The notes beneath the pieces are model-generated. The model was not told the origin of the DNA and searched no databases. It saw only the letters and a program-made list of their open reading frames with translations. A DNA stretch of 64,000 nucleotides from an uncultured Oscillospiraceae bacterium (lineage in GTDB: Bacteria > Bacillota > Clostridia > Oscillospirales > Acutalibacteraceae). A program made the translations under genes and the position numbers. Location of the stretch: positions 203,600 to 267,599 of the forward strand of contig CABUNG010000001.1 of NCBI GenBank assembly GCA_902492895.1, read 5' to 3'. Positions 15,309 through 24,704 of the stretch are shown here, in pieces (within the stretch, counting starts at the first letter, position 1; the number at the start of each line of letters is the position of its first letter).

Positions 15309-17705
15309 ATGCTTTATGCGCATATCCGGCGGGCGGATGGAGAGCCGGAGCGCCGCCAGACGCTGGCGGATCACAGCCGGAAGGCGGCGGAGATCGGCGG
15401 GGAGTCGGGTGGGAAGATCGGTCTTGGCAGCCTGACGGCCCTCGCCGCCCTGCTGCATGACGGCGGTAAGGCGAAGGCGGAATTTCAGGCGTATTTGCTC
15501 GAACCGGATGAACAGAAGCAGCGGGCCCTGCGCGGCCGGATCAATCATGCGGCCGCGGGTGCGCGGTACCTGTGGGAAGCCGCTGCGCTTTCAGACGGGA
15601 TGCCGCTATCCCAGTTCTGCCGGCAGCTGGCCGCGCTTTGTATGGTTTCCCATCACGGGGGTTTGGCCGACTGCCTGTCCCCGTCCGGCGAGGACGGACT
15701 CTCTCCGCGGCTGTATCCGGAAAAGGAGAGCGGCTATGCGGAATCGGTACAGGCTTTTTTTTCGGAATGTCTGGAGGAAGAATCCCTGCCCCCGCGCATC
15801 GCGGAAGCTCTGGCCGAGACGGAAGCCCTGTATAACCGGATCCGCACGGTCTGTGCGGATCTGCCGCCCCTTTCCCCGTCCTTTTTCGCGGGGCTGGCGG
15901 CGCGGTTCCTGTTCAGCTGCCTGATCGACGCCGATCGTTACGACACGTTTTGCTTTGAAGCCGGTATCGAGCCGGTCCCCCCGGCCTCCCATGCGGAGCT
16001 TTGGCCGGTTCTCTGCACCCGTCTGGAATCGCGTTTGGCGGCCTTTCCCAAAACACGGGAAATCGACCGGCTGCGCGGGAAAATCGCGGACAGTTGTTTG
16101 GAAGCGGCCGCCTTCAGCCCGGGAGTATACCGCCTGCACGTGCCGACGGGCGCGGGCAAAACGATGAGTTCCCTGCGGTTTGCCCTCCATCATGCCCGGC
16201 TCCATCACATGGACCGTGTGGTGTATGTCATCCCGTATACCACCATCATCGATCAGACCGCAAAGGACGTCCGGGAGACGCTGCAGTGCGGCGAGGCAAT
16301 CCTGGAGCATCACGCCAACCTGATCCCCGATGAAAAGGAAGACGGAGAACGGCGCAGGCTGTTCACCGAACGGTGGGACGCGCCCATCATCCTGACCACG
16401 ATGGTGCAGTTTCTCAACACCCTGTTTGCCGGGGGAACGCAGAGCGCAAGGCGGATGCACAATCTGGCCCATGCGGTTTTGGTGTTCGATGAGATTCAGG
16501 CCATTCCGGTCCGCTGTATCCATCTTTTCAACCTGGCGGTGATGTTTCTCACCCGTGTCTGCGGGGCCACGGTGCTACTCTGCACGGCTACCCAGCCGCC
16601 GCTCGATGCGGTGCCGCTGCCGCTCCGGTACGCGTCCCCCGCCGACATCGTGCCGGATTACGAAGCGCATTTTGCCCGGTTCCGCCGGACGGTCCTCCAC
16701 GACGTGCGCCGTCACGGAAGCTTTGACACCGGGGAGCTCGCCGCCTTTATCGGCGGTCTGGACGCGCCGTCGCTGCTCTGCGTGCTCAACACCAGGGGAG
16801 CTGCCCGGCGGCTGTATACGGTTATGGCCCCGGCCTGCGATGAGAAAAAGACGCGGCTGTTTTACCTCAGCAACGATTTGTGCCCTGCCCACCGCCTGAA
16901 AGTACTGGACGATGTGGAAAAGGCGCTGGAGGAGCGGAGGGGGCGCGTCGTTGTGATCAGCACCCAGCTCATCGAGGCGGGGATCAACCTGTCGGTTTCC
17001 TGTGTGGTCCGTTCCCTGGCCGGGCTGGACAATATCGCCCAGGCGGCCGGCCGCTGCAACCGGCACGGGGAGGATGCCTGCCGTCCGGTGTATATTGTGG
17101 AAAACCGGGACGAGAATCTGGACCGTCTCCCCGAGATCCGACAGGCGCAGATCGCCTGCCGTGTGGTGCTCGATGAGTTCGCCGCCGATCCTGCGGCTTT
17201 CGATGGAGATCTCCTGTCCCCCAAAGCCCTCCGCCGGTATTACGATCTGTATCAGTATGCGAGACGGGAGGAGATGAGCTACGCCGTGGCCTCCCACTGC
17301 CCGACGGATTTGGTGACGCTGCTGTCGCAGAATTCCCCGGGGGTGCGGGAAGCGGCCAAAAAACGGATGCCGCCCCGTCCGCTGAATCAGGCATTTGGTA
17401 CGGCGGGGGATGTGTTCCGGGTGATCGACGAGGACACCACCGCGGTTTTGGTGCCGTATGACAAGGACGCAAAGGCCCTGTTGGTCCGGCTCGAAGAAGG
17501 CGGCGATCCCCGTCAGACGGCCGCCTTGCTGCGCCGGGCCCAGCGGTATGCCGTCGGCGTGTATCCCCATGTCAGGGCCGCGCTCGAACGGGAAAAGGCA
17601 CTGCGCGCGCTGCCCTGCGGGGTGCTGGTGCTGGAGGAGGGGTATTACCGTTCGGATACGGGCATCACGACCGAACGCGCCCCGCTGCCTCTTCTGCACT
17701 ATTAA
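15309..17705 (+). CDS. cas3: CRISPR-associated helicase/nuclease Cas3 (type I-C)
   Basis: 798 residues from ATG 15309; a TTG at 15285 would add eight residues, but MLYAHIRR matches the usual I-C Cas3 start. The N-terminal HD nuclease domain shows DHSRKAAEIG and LLHDGGKAKAEF (metal-binding HD). The SF2 helicase has Walker A TGAGKTMSS (about residues 282-290), motif II VFDEIQAIP, LLCTATQPP, and motif VI QAAGRCNRHG. Cas3 is recruited by target-bound Cascade and unwinds and degrades the DNA strand. It heads the operon, upstream of cas5. Confidence 0.95.
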   Translation: MLYAHIRRADGEPERRQTLADHSRKAAEIGGESGGKIGLGSLTALAALLHDGGKAKAEFQAYLLEPDEQKQRALRGRINHAAAGARYLWEAAALSDGMPLSQFCRQLAALCMVSHHGGLADCLSPSGEDGLSPRLYPEKESGYAESVQAFFSECLEEESLPPRIAEALAETEALYNRIRTVCADLPPLSPSFFAGLAARFLFSCLIDADRYDTFCFEAGIEPVPPASHAELWPVLCTRLESRLAAFPKTREIDRLRGKIADSCLEAAAFSPGVYRLHVPTGAGKTMSSLRFALHHARLHHMDRVVYVIPYTTIIDQTAKDVRETLQCGEAILEHHANLIPDEKEDGERRRLFTERWDAPIILTTMVQFLNTLFAGGTQSARRMHNLAHAVLVFDEIQAIPVRCIHLFNLAVMFLTRVCGATVLLCTATQPPLDAVPLPLRYASPADIVPDYEAHFARFRRTVLHDVRRHGSFDTGELAAFIGGLDAPSLLCVLNTRGAARRLYTVMAPACDEKKTRLFYLSNDLCPAHRLKVLDDVEKALEERRGRVVVISTQLIEAGINLSVSCVVRSLAGLDNIAQAAGRCNRHGEDACRPVYIVENRDENLDRLPEIRQAQIACRVVLDEFAADPAAFDGDLLSPKALRRYYDLYQYARREEMSYAVASHCPTDLVTLLSQNSPGVREAAKKRMPPRPLNQAFGTAGDVFRVIDEDTTAVLVPYDKDAKALLVRLEEGGDPRQTAALLRRAQRYAVGVYPHVRAALEREKALRALPCGVLVLEEGYYRSDTGITTERAPLPLLHY

Positions 17706-17725
17706 AGCTGAGATTAAAGAAAGGT

Positions 17726-18454
17726 GTGAGGATATTGACCCATGCGAACCGATTGAGTCTCCTGATTTCGGGACGGTACGCCCTGTTCAGCGACCCGGTC
17801 ACCCGGGCCGGGGGCGAGAAATTTTCCTACCAGGTCCCGACCTGGCAGGCGCTCAAGGGCATTTTGGAAAGCGTCTACTGGAAGCCGACTTTCCAGTGGA
17901 TGATCGACCGGGTACGGGTGATGAAGCCCATCCAAACCCAGTCGAAGGGCATTCGCCCCCTTAAGTACGGCGGCGGCAACGATCTGTCGATCTACACCTA
18001 TCTCCGCGACGTGGCCTACCAGGTGGAAGCCCATTTTGAATGGAACGAGCAGCGGCCCGATCTCGCGGACGACCGCAACGAGGACAAGCACTTCCAGATC
18101 GCCGCCCGTATGATCGAGCGGGGCGGACGGCGGGACATTTTCCTTGGAACGCGGGAATGCCAGGGGTATGTCGAGCCGTGCGTGTTCGGGGACGGTCCCG
18201 GAGCTTACGACGCGGTTCCAGAGCTCTCTTTCGGGATCATGTTCCACGGCTTTTCCTATCCGGATGAAAACGGGGACGGGATGCTGCGGGCGCGTTTCTG
18301 GAATCCCGTGATGAAAGCGGGCGTCATCGCGTTTCCCCGCCCAGAAGCCTGCGGGATCGTCCGGGATATCCGGCGGCAGCCGGTCAAGCCCTTTGTTCTC
18401 GGTCAGTCGCTTACCCCCTGCGGCGCCTTGTTCGATGAGGAGGGAATCGGATGA
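17726..18454 (+). CDS. cas5c: Cas5 (type I-C), crRNA-processing Cascade subunit
   Basis: 242 residues, non-ATG start: GTG 17726, or TTG 17735 with better spacing to AAAGG. Typical I-C Cas5 signatures: SGRYALFSDPVTRAGGEKFS, VPTWQALKGILESVYWKP, YTYLRDVAYQVEAHFEWN, GGRRDIFLGTRECQGYVEP. In I-C systems, which lack Cas6, Cas5c cuts the pre-crRNA at the repeat stem and caps the 5' handle. It overlaps cas8c by 4 bp (ATGA), showing translational coupling. Confidence 0.95.
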   Translation: MRILTHANRLSLLISGRYALFSDPVTRAGGEKFSYQVPTWQALKGILESVYWKPTFQWMIDRVRVMKPIQTQSKGIRPLKYGGGNDLSIYTYLRDVAYQVEAHFEWNEQRPDLADDRNEDKHFQIAARMIERGGRRDIFLGTRECQGYVEPCVFGDGPGAYDAVPELSFGIMFHGFSYPDENGDGMLRARFWNPVMKAGVIAFPRPEACGIVRDIRRQPVKPFVLGQSLTPCGALFDEEGIG

Positions 18455-20403
18455 GCTGGATGGAGATGCTGTACCGCACCTATGAGAACTGCCAGGGGGA
18501 AGTCGGCCGGATTTATCCCGCCCCGCTCGACCGAAAGGGAAAACCCCTGCGCGCGCCCAGGCCGCTGCTGCCGGTCGGCCATACGCTGCAGAACGCGCAG
18601 ATCGAGGTCACACTCGGTCTCGACGGCACCTTCATTCCCCACGCCGCCCGGGTGCTGGACAAAAGCGAGGGGGTGACAGTGATTCCCTGTACGGAAAAAT
18701 CCGCCAATAGAACCGCTCACCCAGAGCCGCACAGTCTCTTTGACAAATTGCAATATCTGGCCGGAGATTACTTGGAATTTGGAGGAAGAGAAAAGGCGTG
18801 GGCTTATAGAGCCTACATAGAACAGCTCGCCGGGTGGTGCGCATCCCCGTTTGCCCATCCCTCGGTGTGTGCGGTGCTGCGGTATCTGCAGAAAGGCTGC
18901 CTGATCGCCGATCTGGTCGCGGACGGGATCCTGATCAGCGGAGAGGACGGCCGGGTGCTTCCAAAATGGACGGGAGAAAAGGAGGAGACGCCGGCTATTT
19001 TCAAGGTGTGCGCCGATCCGATCAACGCGTTTGTCCGTTTCTGCGTGCGGGATCCGCAGAACCCGGAGGCCGCCCTTTTCCGGGACCAGACGGTGCGGGA
19101 CAGCTATATAGCCTATGCCGGGTCCCTCGAAGGGGAGACGGACCTGTGCTATGTGCGGGGAACATGGATACCGCGGGCACAATTCAGCCCGAAATTCATC
19201 CGAAACCCCGGTGACGGGACGAAATTGATTTCGGCTAACGATAAAATAGGCTTTACCTATCGGGGCCGCTTCGAAACCCCGGAACAGGCCTATAGCGTGG
19301 GCTTTGAAACGACCAACAAGGCCCACAGCGCGCTCAAATGGCTGATCGACCGGCAGGGGTGGACAAACGGCGACCAGGTCGTCGTCTGCTGGGGTACACG
19401 GAATGAAGATATGCCGTCTCTCGCCGGAGGATCGCTGGACTTTTTCGGCTGTCCGGCGGACATGGCCGCGGATACCGAATCCGCTTATGCCGCGCAGCTG
19501 AAAGCCGCGCTCTCCGGCTACCGCTCCAAGGGCCTCGACCGCAACGCCGACGTTGTCGTGATGGTGCTTGACGCCGCAACCCCCGGCCGCCTGTCCATCC
19601 CCTATTATCGGGAACTGGGAGGGCCGGATTTCCTGGACAGGCTGCAGTATTGGTACGCCACCTGTACAGGATGGCTGAGCAAGCGGATCGAGCCTGAGGG
19701 CGGGAAGCCCCGGCGGGTGCGCTATTTCGGCACGCCGCGGTTCGATGACATCGTTTACGCGGCCTATGGGCGGGGTGTCGGCGATAAGCTCAAAAAAGCG
19801 ACGGTGGAGCGTCTGCTGCCCTGTCTGCTGGACAAGGCCCGGATTCCGCCCGACCTGCGGCGGGCCGCCGTGGCGCGGGCATCAAATCCGCAGGCCATGG
19901 AACCCTGGGAATACGAACAAACCCTGGATGTCGCCTGTGCGCTCATCCGAAAAGCGCGGACCGACGATGAACGGCGGAGATATCCCGGAAACAGACAACA
20001 GGAGGTTGGAAGATTGGCAAACGACGACTATAAGCAGGGCCGCTCCTATGTGTTCGGCCAGATCCTCGCGTATTACGACTCCCTGGAGGGATGGGCCACC
20101 GGCAACAGCCGGATGACCAATGCCAAACGGATCATGGCCCACTACCGGCAGATGCCGGCCAGGAGCGCGGAAATTCTCGAACGGCAGCTGCAGCCATATC
20201 TGAAAAAATTAGGGGAGAAGGCGTCCGGCCGGCTCAAAGAGCTCGATGAACTGTATGCGGTTTTGGACGGACCGGACGAAAACGGCGCCGCCAAATACAG
20301 CAATGCGCCTCTCGACGAAACGTATCTTCTCGGGTATCGGTCTCAGCTTCACGCGTTCTGGGCAAAGTACGGCGACAAGGAAACAACAGAAAAAGGAGAG
20401 TAA
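18451..20403 (+). CDS. cas8c: Cas8c (Csd1), large Cascade subunit
   Basis: 650 residues, ATG overlapping the cas5 stop. Csd1-like features: MSWMEMLYRTYENCQGEVGR, PLLPVGHTLQNAQIEVTLGL, PHSLFDKLQYLAGDY, then DKIGFTYRGRFETPEQA, YEVGFE-like YSVGFETTNKAHSAL, WLIDRQGW, and a helical C-terminus (YKQGRSYVFGQILAYYDSLE). It recognises the PAM and stabilises the R-loop. In I-C an internal start within cas8c can make the small Cas11 subunit; the purine-rich AACAGGAGGTTGGAAGATTG near 19994-20013, with TTG 20014 (reading LANDDYKQGRSYVFGQ), is a strong candidate internal initiation site. Confidence 0.93.
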   Translation: MSWMEMLYRTYENCQGEVGRIYPAPLDRKGKPLRAPRPLLPVGHTLQNAQIEVTLGLDGTFIPHAARVLDKSEGVTVIPCTEKSANRTAHPEPHSLFDKLQYLAGDYLEFGGREKAWAYRAYIEQLAGWCASPFAHPSVCAVLRYLQKGCLIADLVADGILISGEDGRVLPKWTGEKEETPAIFKVCADPINAFVRFCVRDPQNPEAALFRDQTVRDSYIAYAGSLEGETDLCYVRGTWIPRAQFSPKFIRNPGDGTKLISANDKIGFTYRGRFETPEQAYSVGFETTNKAHSALKWLIDRQGWTNGDQVVVCWGTRNEDMPSLAGGSLDFFGCPADMAADTESAYAAQLKAALSGYRSKGLDRNADVVVMVLDAATPGRLSIPYYRELGGPDFLDRLQYWYATCTGWLSKRIEPEGGKPRRVRYFGTPRFDDIVYAAYGRGVGDKLKKATVERLLPCLLDKARIPPDLRRAAVARASNPQAMEPWEYEQTLDVACALIRKARTDDERRRYPGNRQQEVGRLANDDYKQGRSYVFGQILAYYDSLEGWATGNSRMTNAKRIMAHYRQMPARSAEILERQLQPYLKKLGEKASGRLKELDELYAVLDGPDENGAAKYSNAPLDETYLLGYRSQLHAFWAKYGDKETTEKGE

Positions 20404-20409
20404 AGGAAC

Positions 20410-21243
20410 ATGAGCGTACTGACAAACAAAATCGACTTCGCGGCCATTCTTTCGGTTTCCCATGCCAATCCGAACGGCGATCCCCTCAACGGCAACCGGC
20501 CCCGCGAGAATTATGACGGGTTCGGGGAGATTTCCGATGTATGCATCAAACGCAAAATCCGCAACCGCCTGATGGATATGGGGCTGCCGGTATTCGTGCA
20601 GTCGGATGACCGCCGCACCGACGAGTTCAAGAGCCTGCGGGAGCGAGCGGAGGCGGTCGACGCTCTTAAAAAGGAAAAAGACCGGGATGCATACGCCAAA
20701 GCGGCCTGCGAAACCTGGATCGACGTGCGCAGCTTCGGGCAGGTATTCGCCTTCAAAAGATTGGAGGTTTCCGTCGGGGTGCGCGGCCCCGTGTCCATAC
20801 ATCCCGCGTTCAGCATTGCCCCAGTCGATATCGTGACCACCCAAATCACCAAAAGCGTCAACAGCGAGGCCGGCAGCGATAAAAAAGCCTCGGACACCAT
20901 GGGATCCAAGCACCGCGTCGAGCAGGGGATTTATGTTCTCTACGGGAGCATCAACTGCCAGCTCGCGGAAAAAACCGGTTTTACCGAGGAGGATGCCGAG
21001 GCGATCCGGAAAGCCCTCCTGACGCTGTTTGAAAACGACGCGTCTTCCGCCCGTCCCGAGGGCAGCATGGAGGTGTGCGAGCTGTACTGGTGGAAGCATA
21101 ACTGCAAGAGCGGGCAGACGTCCTCGGCGAATGTCCACCGCTCCCTGCAGGTGACACCGACCGAAGCAGCGCCGTTCTACACGGTGTCCCTCCGGCCGAT
21201 CGCCGGTTTGGAACCGGCCATATACCGTGATGCCGGAATATGA
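20410..21243 (+). CDS. cas7c: Cas7 (Csd2), Cascade backbone subunit
   Basis: 277 residues, ATG with AAAAGGAGAG upstream. RAMP-fold protein with typical Csd2 motifs: ILSVSHANPNGDPLNGNRPR, DVCIKRKIRNRLMDMG, FGQVFAFKRLEVSVGVRGPV, TKSVNSEAGSDKKASDTMGS, HRVEQGIYVLYGSINCQLAE. Several copies coat the spacer part of the crRNA. It overlaps cas4 by 14 bp. Confidence 0.95.
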   Translation: MSVLTNKIDFAAILSVSHANPNGDPLNGNRPRENYDGFGEISDVCIKRKIRNRLMDMGLPVFVQSDDRRTDEFKSLRERAEAVDALKKEKDRDAYAKAACETWIDVRSFGQVFAFKRLEVSVGVRGPVSIHPAFSIAPVDIVTTQITKSVNSEAGSDKKASDTMGSKHRVEQGIYVLYGSINCQLAEKTGFTEEDAEAIRKALLTLFENDASSARPEGSMEVCELYWWKHNCKSGQTSSANVHRSLQVTPTEAAPFYTVSLRPIAGLEPAIYRDAGI

Positions 21244-21901
21244 GGAAGAGGCCTTTCTGCCGCTGTCCGGCCTGCAGCACTTTGCCTTTTGCCGCAGGCA
21301 ATGGGCGCTTATTCACATCGAACAGCAGTGGAACGAAAACCTGAGGACGGCGGAAGGCCGCCTGCTTCACGAACGGGCGCACGACGACCGGCTGACGGAA
21401 AAACGGGGGGATTTGCTGCTGGTCCGCGGCCTTCCCATTTTTTCGCGGACGCTTGGGGTAAACGGGGTGTGCGATGTGGTGGAATTCCACCGCTGTGCGG
21501 ACGGTGTTTCGCTGCACGGACGGGAAGGGCTGTGGAAACCGGTGCCGGTCGAGTACAAGCGGGGAAGACCCCATGACTTCGATGCGGACGAGCTGCAGCT
21601 GTGCGGTCAGGCCATATGCCTGGAGGAGATGCTCGCCTGCACCATCCCCGAAGCCTATCTGTATTACGGGGGAACCAGGCACCGCACCCGTGTCGTGCTG
21701 GATGAAGCGCTGCGGGAGCGGGTTGGGAACCTGCTGCAGGAGATGCACACCCTGTTTGACAGGCAATATACTCCCCGCGCCAAACCCAGCAAGAGCTGCC
21801 GGGCCTGTTCCCTGGCCGATGTATGCCTGCCGAGGCTTGGACGGACACCGGCGGTCGCCGCGTATATCGACCGCTGCCTGAACGATGAGGTGATGGGATG
21901 A
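21230..21901 (+). CDS. cas4: Cas4, RecB-like Fe-S nuclease for spacer adaptation
   Basis: About 223 residues; ATG 21230 (GTG 21227 adjoining), inside the end of cas7. First cysteine in HFAFCRRQWAL; nuclease residues in NGVCDVVEF and PVEYKRGRPHDFDADELQLC; the C-terminal cysteines KSCRACSLADVCLP complete the Fe-S cluster. Cas4 trims prespacers and enforces PAM choice together with Cas1-Cas2. It overlaps cas1 by 4 bp (ATGA). Confidence 0.95.
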   Translation: MPEYEEEAFLPLSGLQHFAFCRRQWALIHIEQQWNENLRTAEGRLLHERAHDDRLTEKRGDLLLVRGLPIFSRTLGVNGVCDVVEFHRCADGVSLHGREGLWKPVPVEYKRGRPHDFDADELQLCGQAICLEEMLACTIPEAYLYYGGTRHRTRVVLDEALRERVGNLLQEMHTLFDRQYTPRAKPSKSCRACSLADVCLPRLGRTPAVAAYIDRCLNDEVMG

Positions 21902-22929
21902 GAATTCTGCAGAATACCCTGTATGTCACCTCGCCTGATACCTATCTGTCTCTGGACGGGGAAAATATCGTGGTGATGAAGGAGCGGGAAGAGCTTGGCC
22001 GGGTGCCGCTCCATAATCTCGAAGGCGTGGTGACGATGGGCTATAAGGGGGCCAGCCCCGCCCTGATGGGGGCCTGTGCCAAACGGGATATAGCGCTCAG
22101 TTTTCTGACGCAGAACGGCCGTTTTCTCGCCCGCGTGACAGGCGAGGTACGCGGAAACGTGACGCTGCGCCGGACGCAGTACCGCCTGTCGGAACGGGAG
22201 GACACCAGCGTCGTTATCGCCCGCCTGTTCATCGCGGCCAAACTGCAGAACGCCCGCTGGGTGCTCGAACGTGCCACAAGGGATCATGCCATGCGGCTGG
22301 ATACGGAAACCCTTCATGATACGGCCGTTTTTTTGGGAGCGGCCGCAAAGAATGCGGCTGCGGCCGCCTCTCTCGATACCCTGCGCGGGATCGAGGGAGA
22401 AGGGGCCCAGCGGTATTTTTCCGTGTTCGACGATCTGATCCTGCAGCAAAAAGAGGCGTTTGTTTTTACCGGCCGCAGCCGTCGTCCGCCTTTGGACCGT
22501 GTGAATGCGCTGCTGTCTTTTGTCTATACCCTGCTTGCGCATGATGTGGGCGCGGCGCTCGAGACGGTGGGATTGGATCCCTATGTCGGATTCCTGCATC
22601 GGGACCGCCCCGGCCGCCTGTCGCTGGCGCTCGATCTGATGGAGGAACTGCGGACGGTTGTGTGCGATCGCTTCGTTCTATCGCTGATCAACAGGCGGAT
22701 GGTTTCCGCATCCGGTTTTACCGAAAAGGAAAACGGTGCGGTGGTGATGGATGACGATACCCGTAAGGCGATTTTGAGCGCATGGCAGACGCGCAAACAG
22801 GAGACCCTCCTGCATCCCTTTTTAAAGGAGAAAATCCCTTGGGGGCTCGTGCCTTATACGCAGGCGCTTCTGCTTGCGCGGGTTCTGCGGGGCGATTTGG
22901 AAGCCTATCCGCCGTTTTTCTGGAAGTAG
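21898..22929 (+). CDS. cas1: Cas1 (type I-C), spacer integrase
   Basis: 343 residues. Family marks: LYVTSPDTYLSLDGENIVV at the start, ARVTGEVRGNVTLRRTQY, the first catalytic acidic region LLSFVYTLLAHDVGAALETV with GLDPYVGFLHRDRPGRLSLA (catalytic His), then LALDLMEELR and the late DKFVL-like DRFVLSLINRRM. It works with Cas2 to insert new spacers at the leader end. Confidence 0.96.
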   Translation: MRILQNTLYVTSPDTYLSLDGENIVVMKEREELGRVPLHNLEGVVTMGYKGASPALMGACAKRDIALSFLTQNGRFLARVTGEVRGNVTLRRTQYRLSEREDTSVVIARLFIAAKLQNARWVLERATRDHAMRLDTETLHDTAVFLGAAAKNAAAAASLDTLRGIEGEGAQRYFSVFDDLILQQKEAFVFTGRSRRPPLDRVNALLSFVYTLLAHDVGAALETVGLDPYVGFLHRDRPGRLSLALDLMEELRTVVCDRFVLSLINRRMVSASGFTEKENGAVVMDDDTRKAILSAWQTRKQETLLHPFLKEKIPWGLVPYTQALLLARVLRGDLEAYPPFFWK

Positions 22930-22938
22930 GTGTGGAAT

Positions 22939-23229
22939 TTGCTGGTCGTCATCACCTATGATGTGTGTACCGGCACCCCGGCCGGCCGCACCCGCCTGCG
23001 CAAAGTCGCGAAGCAGTGCCTGAATTATGGGCAGCGGGTACAGAATTCCGTGTTCGAATGTATTTTGGATGCGGCCACCTGCCGGATGCTGCAGCACAAG
23101 CTGGAAGAGATTATCGACAAAGAAACGGACAGCCTGCGGTTTTATTATCTCGGGAACAACTATAAACCGAAGGTGGAACACATCGGAGCCAAGGCGGTGT
23201 CCGATGTGACGGAGCCTTTGATTGTGTAG
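22939..23229 (+). CDS. cas2: Cas2, adaptation partner of Cas1
   Basis: 96 residues from TTG 22939 (MLVVITYDVCTGTPAGRTRL), which matches the family N-terminus exactly; GTG 22930 would add three residues. Ferredoxin-like fold with the active-site Asp in ITYDV, then KQCLNYGQRVQNSVFECILD and DSLRFYYLGNNY. Last gene before the leader and array. Confidence 0.93.
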   Translation: MLVVITYDVCTGTPAGRTRLRKVAKQCLNYGQRVQNSVFECILDAATCRMLQHKLEEIIDKETDSLRFYYLGNNYKPKVEHIGAKAVSDVTEPLIV

Positions 23230-23400
23230 GTGCGAATGGGAAGTGATCCGAAAAAAGCGGGATCGTTCGCACGCCAAAACAGAAGGAAAAGCAGTTTTTG
23301 CGGGGGTGCTGATAGGTGGAAGGGCTCGGGAAGCACGCTTGGCGCCTCTTGGTTTGGCGCTTTCGACAAGAGATGGCCTCCTGTTTTATATGGTTTTGCT
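23230..23400 (+). promoter_or_regulatory. CRISPR leader
   Basis: 171 bp between the cas2 stop and the first repeat, without a gene. By position and orientation (array downstream of cas2, AT-richer TTTTATATGGTTTTGCT just before repeat 1) it is the leader. I cannot point to a clear promoter pair inside it. Confidence 0.7.
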
Positions 23401-24653
23401 GACGCGCTCCGCATGGAGCGCGAGGATTGAAATCTCGAGCGTAACAGGCAACTGTGGGGGTTTGCCCGGACGCGCTCCGCATGGAGCGCGAGGATTGAAA
23501 TATACACCTAAAGGAGACAAAATTGTCTATGTACTAGGACGCGCTCCGCATGGAGCGCGAGGATTGAAATGTGGTACCATGTGTTCAGTACCTCAAAAAG
23601 GAGGGACGCGCTCCGCATGGAGCGCGAGGATTGAAATTGATCGACAACCCTCCGTGGTTCGACATTTCTGGCGACGCGCTCCGCATGGAGCGCGAGGATT
23701 GAAATTTAAACTATTACGGAGGTGACGCATACATGACCCCGAGACGCGCTCCGCATGGAGCGCGAGGATTGAAATTCCTCCTGGGAAGGGTACGGCCGCA
23801 AACGCATCTAGGACGCGCTCCGCATGGAGCGCGAGGATTGAAATATTCTCACATGGCGAATTGCGCTTACGTCTGGATGACGCGCTCCGCATGGAGCGCG
23901 AGGATTGAAATGGCTGGGTTACAACGATCGTCTCATCGGCGCTTACGACGCGCTCCGCATGGAGCGCGAGGATTGAAATAGGTCTGCCGCCGCAATCAAT
24001 GTGAAATCGCCGTGACGCGCTCCGCATGGAGCGCGAGGATTGAAATCGAAGGATCCACATAATAGCGTCATAGATATGAGACGCGCTCCGCATGGAGCGC
24101 GAGGATTGAAATTGATTCCTACGATGCGCCATCTCTTCCGGAAAAAGGACGCGCTCCGCATGGAGCGCGAGGATTGAAATTGGCTGAGACACGGGTCTCA
24201 GGGTGTGTATCTCATGACGCGCTCCGCATGGAGCGCGAGGATTGAAATCGATGCAGGCCGTACAAAGCGATGCAAGCAGGATGACGCGCTCCGCATGGAG
24301 CGCGAGGATTGAAATAAATCATTGTGGATACCGTCTGCGCCACACGCCCGGACGCGCTCCGCATGGAGCGCGAGGATTGAAATACGGTCGCCGTGCCGAA
24401 TTGGTGGAACGACAACATGACGCGCTCCGCATGGAGCGCGAGGATTGAAATACTTGACAACAGAATACAAGCCGGGGTATACTGGACGCGCTCCGCATGG
24501 AGCGCGAGGATTGAAATAATGTCCTGGGATTCCCGGTAATTGTAGATGACAAGACGCGCTCCGCATGGAGCGCGAGGATTGAAATAATCCGTTTGCGTAT
24601 ATCAAAGAGGACAAGGATATGACGCGCTCCGCATGGAGCGCGAGGATTGAATT
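23401..24653 (+). CRISPR. Type I-C CRISPR array: 19 repeats, 18 spacers
   Basis: Repeat of 33 nt, GACGCGCTCCGCATGGAGCG plus CGAGGATTGAAAT, with a perfect 8-bp CGCGCTCC/GGAGCGCG hairpin and the ATTGAAA(T) 3' end typical of I-C. Repeat starts: 23401, 23469, 23538, 23605, 23673, 23743, 23812, 23879, 23947, 24014, 24080, 24148, 24216, 24283, 24351, 24419, 24485, 24553, 24621. Spacers are 33-37 nt and all different. The first 18 repeats are identical; the last (24621-24653) is altered at its 3' end (GATTGAATT), marking the leader-distal end. Spacer 5 (23706-23742) carries a GGAGGTGACGCATACATG gene-start-like motif and spacer 16 a promoter-like pair. Confidence 0.99.
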
Positions 24654-24704
24654 GTATATTTTCTTTCGTCCGGTGCACCCTAACCAGGGACAGGGGGCGT
24701 ACGA

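Noticed and set aside
23222..24678. Several open frames (up to 199 residues, both strands) across the CRISPR array
   Set aside because: They are repetitive translations of the 33-nt repeat plus spacers; no ribosome binding sites or family similarity.
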